Part shown: piece after piece, positions 60,021-64,000 of the stretch
How the letters are laid out: every line of letters begins with the position of its first letter
Numbering within the stretch: position 1 is the stretch's first letter
Origin: 58-81 sp012729145
Lineage (GTDB): Bacteria > Synergistota > Synergistia > Synergistales > Thermovirgaceae
Assembly: GCA_040770625.1 (NCBI GenBank)
Contig: JAXGIW010000008.1
Location: 1 to 64,000 of the forward strand
Direction: 5' to 3'
DNA length: 64,000 bases
Position numbers and translations under genes: made by a program
Notes under the pieces: generated by a model
Told to the model about the DNA's origin: nothing
Seen by the model: only the letters and a program-made list of their open reading frames with translations
Databases searched by the model: none

Positions 60021-60707
60021 TCAAAGGATGAGCCTGTAAAGTTTGACGGGACGGCCGACGCTGCTTATGTCGTATTCGACAGTAGCCTGCCTCCTTTCAA
60101 CCAGGTACTCCAGATAGCGTCTTGCTGTCGAACGGGATATCCCCACATAGGATCCAGCCGTTGAAGCTGACATGGCCTTGTCCCGCTCTTCCATACAGGC
60201 ACGAAGACGTTCCAGAAGTTTCACCTGGATTCCTTTGGGGTATTCATCGAGGCCGCTGAAGAACCTTCCCTTCAGACCGGTGATCAGATCAAGTTCTTTC
60301 TGACGCCATGGATTGGTCCTTTGCGTCAGACCCTGGTAGTATTGATAGTACGCCGAAAGAGCCCGCTCCAGCCGTTCCGTCGAGAAGGGTTTTATCAGGT
60401 AATCGAAGACACCCAGGCATATACATCCGCGGACGACATCCGGATCGTCACCGCTGGAGAGGACAAGCCAATCTATGCGGGGGTACCTTATTCTTGCTTG
60501 TCTGAGAGAGGAAAGGCCACCCCACCCATTGAGGAAGATGTCCAGGAGGACCAGGTGGGCATTGGCGCGTTTAAGGCAATCCTCAAGCTCCCCTCCTGTG
60601 GTGACGGTCTCCTTAAGACGGAGATTCTGGGTTCTTGAAAGAGCCACCGCGTACTGGCTCTGGAGCTCCAGCGAACTGTCGGCGATCACACAGGAAAGGA
60701 TCATCAT
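60021..60707 (-). CDS. Orphan CitB/DctR-type response regulator
   Basis: This 228-residue protein has a receiver domain (residues 1-125) with phosphoacceptor D56 in LVLLDIFLNGWGG and Lys in FDYLIKPFS near 106. The acidic pocket reads D10-S11 rather than two acids. A CitB-type HTH domain follows (AMSASTAGSYVGISRSTARR near 180, then YLEYLVERRQATVEYD). Family members usually work with a DcuS/CitA-type histidine kinase, but no kinase is in the window. It is read opposite to the Mo operon with seven bases between stops, and is preceded by a Moco riboswitch, so its level is tied to cofactor supply. Confidence 0.86.
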   Translation of the reverse strand: MMILSCVIADSSLELQSQYAVALSRTQNLRLKETVTTGGELEDCLKRANAHLVLLDIFLNGWGGLSSLRQARIRYPRIDWLVLSSGDDPDVVRGCICLGVFDYLIKPFSTERLERALSAYYQYYQGLTQRTNPWRQKELDLITGLKGRFFSGLDEYPKGIQVKLLERLRACMEERDKAMSASTAGSYVGISRSTARRYLEYLVERRQATVEYDISSVGRPVKLYRLIL

Positions 60708-60799
60708 GGAGTGACCCCCCTGGCGATGGAAGGGTGAATCAGCAACAAACCGTCAAAGCACACTAGTAGTGCACTACCCAATGGTCCTGTTCCTCCTTT

Positions 60800-60890
60800 C
60801 CAAAAGGGAGGCGTAGCCGTTTCCAGCTAAACCCTGTCGTCCGGCTCCCTTGGGGGGGGTAATGCCTTTAGGCGGGCCGGCTCGGAGAAA
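60800..60890 (-). ncRNA. Moco riboswitch upstream of the response regulator
   Basis: On the minus strand the aptamer begins CTCCGAGCCGGC (60887 downward), has GCCTAAAGGC, then CCGGACGACAGGG, a GGAAAC loop near 60820 and CTACGCCTCCC ending near 60803. The order matches the two plus-strand copies. A CCTCC...GGAGG hairpin follows, and the gene starts about 95 bases later. Three switches of the same class in 22 kb point to one regulon. Confidence 0.78.
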
Positions 60891-60901
60891 CGCTTTTTTG
60901 A

Positions 60902-60907
60902 TATTAT
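60902..60907 (-). promoter_or_regulatory. -10 box for the response-regulator transcript
   Basis: A perfect TATAAT on the minus strand lies about 12 bases before the aptamer start. The -35 region (TTCCTT) is weak, which suggests an activator or low basal use. Confidence 0.5.
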
Positions 60908-61246
60908 AACCCACAGAGTCCAGGTAAGGAAGTTTTTTTACCGTACTCCCCTTTTGGATGGCCAAAAATGAACAACAGAGAACGAAATTGTTTATTATAA
61001 AGACGGTCTCTGAAGACCGTATCTTGCCTTGCTCTCCAAATAAAGGGTGTCGTGAAGTCAGGATGGCAAGGGAGATGTTCCGGAATCGGGTATCGAAGAT
61101 GATGATGTTGAATCATGATAGTTGCATCACTAGGTCCAGTTTTATGGGAACAAGAACCCGGGGGCTGCCGATTTACTCTCCTGGCCGGGGAATTTCTGAA
61201 ATAGGATCCCTTTTCAGTAGGTCATACGATCGAAGGGGATGATGTC
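60908..61246. other. Gap between the riboswitch promoter and the membrane-protein gene
   Basis: I see no gene or strong repeat. A 94-residue open frame at 60958-61242 has no protein-like pattern. The ATG at 61247 has only a weak ribosome site (GAAGGGGATGATG upstream). Confidence 0.35.
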
Positions 61247-62443
61247 ATGGAGATCAGTTCGGTCATGAAGAGAGCCGAGATCGAGTTCGATGTGGTCGTT
61301 CTCCTTGTCGCAGCCCTGGTGATGCTGGTTGCAGGTACCCTTCTCCTTCCCGTCTCGAAAGGCGCTCTACCGTACTACGAGAACGGTCTTTACGGGCTAC
61401 TTCTTTTCATCTTTGCCCTGCAGATGGTCACCCTGGGAAGGACGCCCTTCGGCGATGCACCCAGGTCCAGGGGACTTATGGCGGCGGGAGTGATAATTGC
61501 CTCCCTGGGCATAATCACCTGCTTTATCCCCGATATTTTCAGCCGGGTCCCCAGGATCATCCTGTCCATCTGCTTCGGTCCGGGAGGAGCGGCCCTTCTG
61601 CTGCAGATGATATTTTCCAGGGACAAGCTTCCTAAATGGAGGCAGTACGGCGGCATCTTCCATCATCTCATAGCAGGTTGCTCGGCGGTCTATGTCCTTT
61701 CTGCCCTTATCGGGCTTCTTGTTTTCAGACAGGACCTTATCTCTACCCCTATGAGCGCCATGGTGGCGCTCATGACCGGACTATCCCTTTTCTATCTGGC
61801 TACGACCCTCCAGAGGATCTATCGGGCCTACCCTGAGGCGGTCCAGGAACCAAAAGGAAGTGCGGATCTTCCCATCGGGAGGGCGATGATCCTTCTGACG
61901 GGAATCTTCATGGTCATCCTCGGAGTCTTGCTCGTGCCTGTGAGCCTGGGGAGGCTCCCTTTTTCCGGAAGCGCGCAGCTGGGCCTGCTGATGGTGATTT
62001 TGGCGCTGCAGATGCTCGCTACAGGAAATTCTCCCATAGGTCCCTTCCCCCGTACGTGGCTGATGATCATCATCGGATCTCTTTTCATCTTGCTGGGAGC
62101 GGTGTCTTGCATTATTCCCGGGGTCCTCGTACCCTCGCTGACGGTCCTTATCGGAGTTTTGAACATTCTCGGGGGAGGGTTGATGCTAAAGAGGATCTTC
62201 ACTCCCATCATCGGGGGTTCCGGCCGGGGAGGTGGTCCTGTCCCGGCGATACTGGTCAGACTCAACCTGGTCCAGGTGACGATGAATGTCGTCTCCATCA
62301 TGTTCGGGACTTCCATGCTGGTCCATAACCTCATACCCGGCCTGGTGGTAGGAGTGATACTTGCCGCGAACGGCGGGCTTCTCCTGTACCTGATGCGCAT
62401 AATGTCCGTGATCGACGGGATACAGAAAAAGATGGAGCGATAG
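61247..62443 (+). CDS. Integral membrane protein made of two homologous halves
   Basis: This 398-residue protein has about ten hydrophobic segments and no recognised family. The two halves resemble each other: AGTLLLPVSKGALPYYENGL (residue 29) matches LGVLLVPVSLGRLPFSGSAQ (225); FIFALQMVTLGRTPFGDAPR matches VILALQMLATGNSPIGPFPR; and LGIITCFIP matches LGAVSCIIP. So it arose by an internal duplication of about 195 residues. It is followed by a strong terminator and stands alone. A channel or transporter role is possible but not shown. Confidence 0.78.
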   Translation: MEISSVMKRAEIEFDVVVLLVAALVMLVAGTLLLPVSKGALPYYENGLYGLLLFIFALQMVTLGRTPFGDAPRSRGLMAAGVIIASLGIITCFIPDIFSRVPRIILSICFGPGGAALLLQMIFSRDKLPKWRQYGGIFHHLIAGCSAVYVLSALIGLLVFRQDLISTPMSAMVALMTGLSLFYLATTLQRIYRAYPEAVQEPKGSADLPIGRAMILLTGIFMVILGVLLVPVSLGRLPFSGSAQLGLLMVILALQMLATGNSPIGPFPRTWLMIIIGSLFILLGAVSCIIPGVLVPSLTVLIGVLNILGGGLMLKRIFTPIIGGSGRGGGPVPAILVRLNLVQVTMNVVSIMFGTSMLVHNLIPGLVVGVILAANGGLLLYLMRIMSVIDGIQKKMER

Positions 62444-62477
62444 GCGGTCTGAAGGTCTTCTGAAGCGTGATCGTGTC

Positions 62478-62505
62478 AGGGGGCCCCTTCCGGGGCCCCC
62501 TCTTT
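62478..62505 (+). terminator. Rho-independent terminator
   Basis: AGGGGGCCCC pairs perfectly with GGGGCCCCCT around a TTCC loop, followed by CTTTCTT. Confidence 0.8.
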
Positions 62506-62545
62506 CTTGGGTCAAGTATCTTGTTCGGGAAGGGAGACGCAGATC

Positions 62546-63352
62546 CTAGAAATATGTCCCCTTTGTTCGGTAGTTCTCCCGTCGCTCAGCGGCGATCTGC
62601 CGGGCCATCCTGTCGAATTCCTCTCTCTTTTGCCGGAAAAGGGCATCGAATTGCCGGAAGTTTTCGGGAAGGATTATAACCATCTCTTTCTTCTCCAGTT
62701 CCCCGAAGACGTAGTCCACCGCCTCGTCGACGCTGATGGAATCGGGCGGGGGTGTCATGTCACCGAATATGGCCGTCCTTACGTTCCCGGGGCAGAAGAC
62801 GCTGAAGGTGAGACCCTCCGTTTCCAGTTCGTACTGAAGACTCTCCGTCATCCTTATGATCGCCCCTTTTGTGGCAGCGTACAAGGCCTGGTAGGGGACG
62901 GGGAACAGGCCTGCCACGGACCCCGTGTTCACGATATGGCCGGACCCCTGTTTGCGCATTATCGGTATGGCGGTGTAAGTGCCGTGGACGACGCCCATGA
63001 GGTTCAGGTCCACGATGAACCTCCAGATGTCGAAAGTGATCTGCTCCGTGGGGAGGGTCATGCCCATACCGGCATTGTTGAAGACGAAGTCGAGATGGCC
63101 CTCGAATGATCTGGCCGCCTCGATCAGTCCCTGGACCTGTTCCAGTTTAGTGACATCGGTCAACAATGGATGAATCCTGCCCGGATACTGCTGGTTCAGC
63201 CTTTTAGACTCCTTCTCGAGGTTGTCCTCCTTGATATCGCCCATGAAAACAGCCCGGGCGCCCCTTGCCAGAAGGTGCTCCGTCAAGCCCAGGCCCAATC
63301 CTGATGCCGCACCGGTAACAACGGCAACCTTGTTCTCGAAGTATCCTTCCAT
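62546..63352 (-). CDS. Short-chain dehydrogenase/reductase
   Basis: This 268-residue oxidoreductase has the classical SDR features: VAVVTGAASGLGLGLTEHLL near residue 9 (cofactor Gly motif), FMGDIKEDNLE near 36 (NAD-type Asp), VFNNAGMGM near 88, NTGSVAGLFP near 137 with the catalytic Ser, and YQALYAATKGAI near 150 with the Tyr-x3-Lys pair. The substrate is unknown. It lies 19 bases after the acetoacetate decarboxylase-like gene, so the two probably form one operon acting on related keto compounds. Confidence 0.88.
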   Translation of the reverse strand: MEGYFENKVAVVTGAASGLGLGLTEHLLARGARAVFMGDIKEDNLEKESKRLNQQYPGRIHPLLTDVTKLEQVQGLIEAARSFEGHLDFVFNNAGMGMTLPTEQITFDIWRFIVDLNLMGVVHGTYTAIPIMRKQGSGHIVNTGSVAGLFPVPYQALYAATKGAIIRMTESLQYELETEGLTFSVFCPGNVRTAIFGDMTPPPDSISVDEAVDYVFGELEKKEMVIILPENFRQFDALFRQKREEFDRMARQIAAERRENYRTKGTYF

Positions 63353-63371
63353 TCCCGGCCTCCTTTGGACC

Positions 63372-64000
63372 CTAGGGAAGGGTTCTTGAATCCCCGACGT
63401 TGAGCCTTGCCGAACCCTTTGTCATCAGGGCGGGCAGATACCTTAGAACGGGAAGATTCGACAGGGAACAGATCGCACTGAACTGGACAAGGTTCATCTC
63501 AAGCGTAAATGGATGCCATCTGACCCTTCCATCGCCTCTCCACGCCCGTATCATTGTTGCTTCCTGGGGATAGAGCGTCGCATGACTCAGGGAAGCTCCG
63601 CCCTTCCCGAGCCGGGGGATGTAGCGCCATCCGAAAAAGTTGATCCTGGGATTCTCGTTCAATCTGGCGAGCTCTTCTGTTCCCAATTCCTCTTTCCTGT
63701 CAAGATCGAGGGTGAGGAATGTGTTGCACTCGTAACTGGCAGAGGTAAACCAGTGATCGCCTGAATGGCGCTCGACGGCGATATCGGCGAAAACCTTGGG
63801 CATCCCGTCCTCCTCGCGGCCTCCAATGATGGGACAGGCCTTGTCCTCCCAGATTACCAGTGGGTACTCTCCCTCCAGTCCCTCGGAGTTCCCCTCGTAC
63901 CTGACGGGGGAGGAGAGCTGGATAAGCCTGTACTCTCCGCCTGACATCCAGTCCACCTCGCGGCAGTTCGCGTACTGTACGTGAACGACAGGCTGAAGCA
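63372..64000 (-). CDS. Acetoacetate decarboxylase-like protein (5' end outside the window)
   Basis: The frame is open to the edge of the window, reading LQPVVHVQYANCREVDWMSG and then GEYRLIQLSSPVRYEG, so at least 209 residues are present and the start lies beyond 64000. A GTG at 63956 inside the frame would cut conserved sequence and is not used. Later features are PLVIWEDKACPIIGGREEDG, with the GREEDGMPK segment typical of the family near its catalytic Lys, and HWFTSASYECNTFLTLDL. Members decarboxylate acetoacetate or related keto acids. The SDR gene follows closely on the same strand. Confidence 0.8.
   Translation of the reverse strand, partial: LQPVVHVQYANCREVDWMSGGEYRLIQLSSPVRYEGNSEGLEGEYPLVIWEDKACPIIGGREEDGMPKVFADIAVERHSGDHWFTSASYECNTFLTLDLDRKEELGTEELARLNENPRINFFGWRYIPRLGKGGASLSHATLYPQEATMIRAWRGDGRVRWHPFTLEMNLVQFSAICSLSNLPVLRYLPALMTKGSARLNVGDSRTLP

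Overview
The window looks like a chromosome segment of an anaerobic, Gram-negative-type (diderm) bacterium, most likely from the phylum Synergistota. This is inferred from several things. A [NiFe] hydrogenase operon has the HydABCSL layout described from Acetomicrobium. An autotransporter with an outer-membrane barrel is present. Molybdenum-hydroxylase genes and a prepilin peptidase occur beside typical synergistete housekeeping genes. No rRNA is present to settle the taxonomy.

Left part (1-10.2 kb) is an accessory island. It holds an IS1202/ISNCY-like element with doubled terminal repeats, a block of dispersed intergenic repeats, a split-kinase toxin-antitoxin operon (hipB-hipS-hipT) with three evenly spaced operator-like palindromes, and a TumE/TumA-type toxin-antitoxin pair. 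An IS110-family element with a candidate bridge RNA follows, then a large autotransporter that lacks a visible signal peptide.

The centre-left (10.8-32.4 kb) is mostly housekeeping. It contains a ychF / old-yellow-enzyme / ROK kinase operon, a DUF4139 secreted protein, a Fur-type regulator, a glycogen branching enzyme and a GH57 protein. It continues with a 57-residue ferredoxin, a VanZ-like protein, a metallophosphoesterase, YitT, a prepilin peptidase, a degenerate GGDEF protein and a PLP aminotransferase. A probable 6S RNA sits just upstream of a HAD phosphatase and rarA. Several intergenic gaps here are filled with the same dispersed repeats as the left island.

The centre-right (32-38 kb) has an EamA exporter with a GntR regulator, a PduO-type cobalamin adenosyltransferase, a DUF2703 protein, a hotdog thioesterase, tRNA-Leu(CAA), a DUF6485 protein and a Trk/Ktr potassium uptake pair.

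The right part (38.4-60.9 kb) is one functional theme: molybdenum/tungsten metabolism wrapped around a hydrogenase. Three Moco-type riboswitch aptamers precede (1) a first molybdate/tungstate ABC transporter, (2) a 939-residue molybdenum hydroxylase (aldehyde oxidoreductase type), and (3) an orphan CitB-type response regulator on the other strand. Around them are TrmO, an NTP-transferase-HD fusion, a histidine phosphatase, a cupin, a second Fur-family regulator with its own palindrome, a second ModABC transporter, XdhC and a MoeA/MogA-like protein with a cysteine-rich tail. The hydrogenase operon (hydC, a thioredoxin-like ferredoxin, hydB, hydA, hydS, hydL, maturation protease) lies between them. 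The protease frame has no ATG, GTG or TTG start and probably begins at a CTG overlapping the hydL stop.

The right edge (61.2-64 kb) has a membrane protein built from two homologous halves, an SDR dehydrogenase and an acetoacetate decarboxylase-like gene that runs off the window. Most genes are read with good confidence; RNA structures, operators and alternative starts were read by eye and are less certain.
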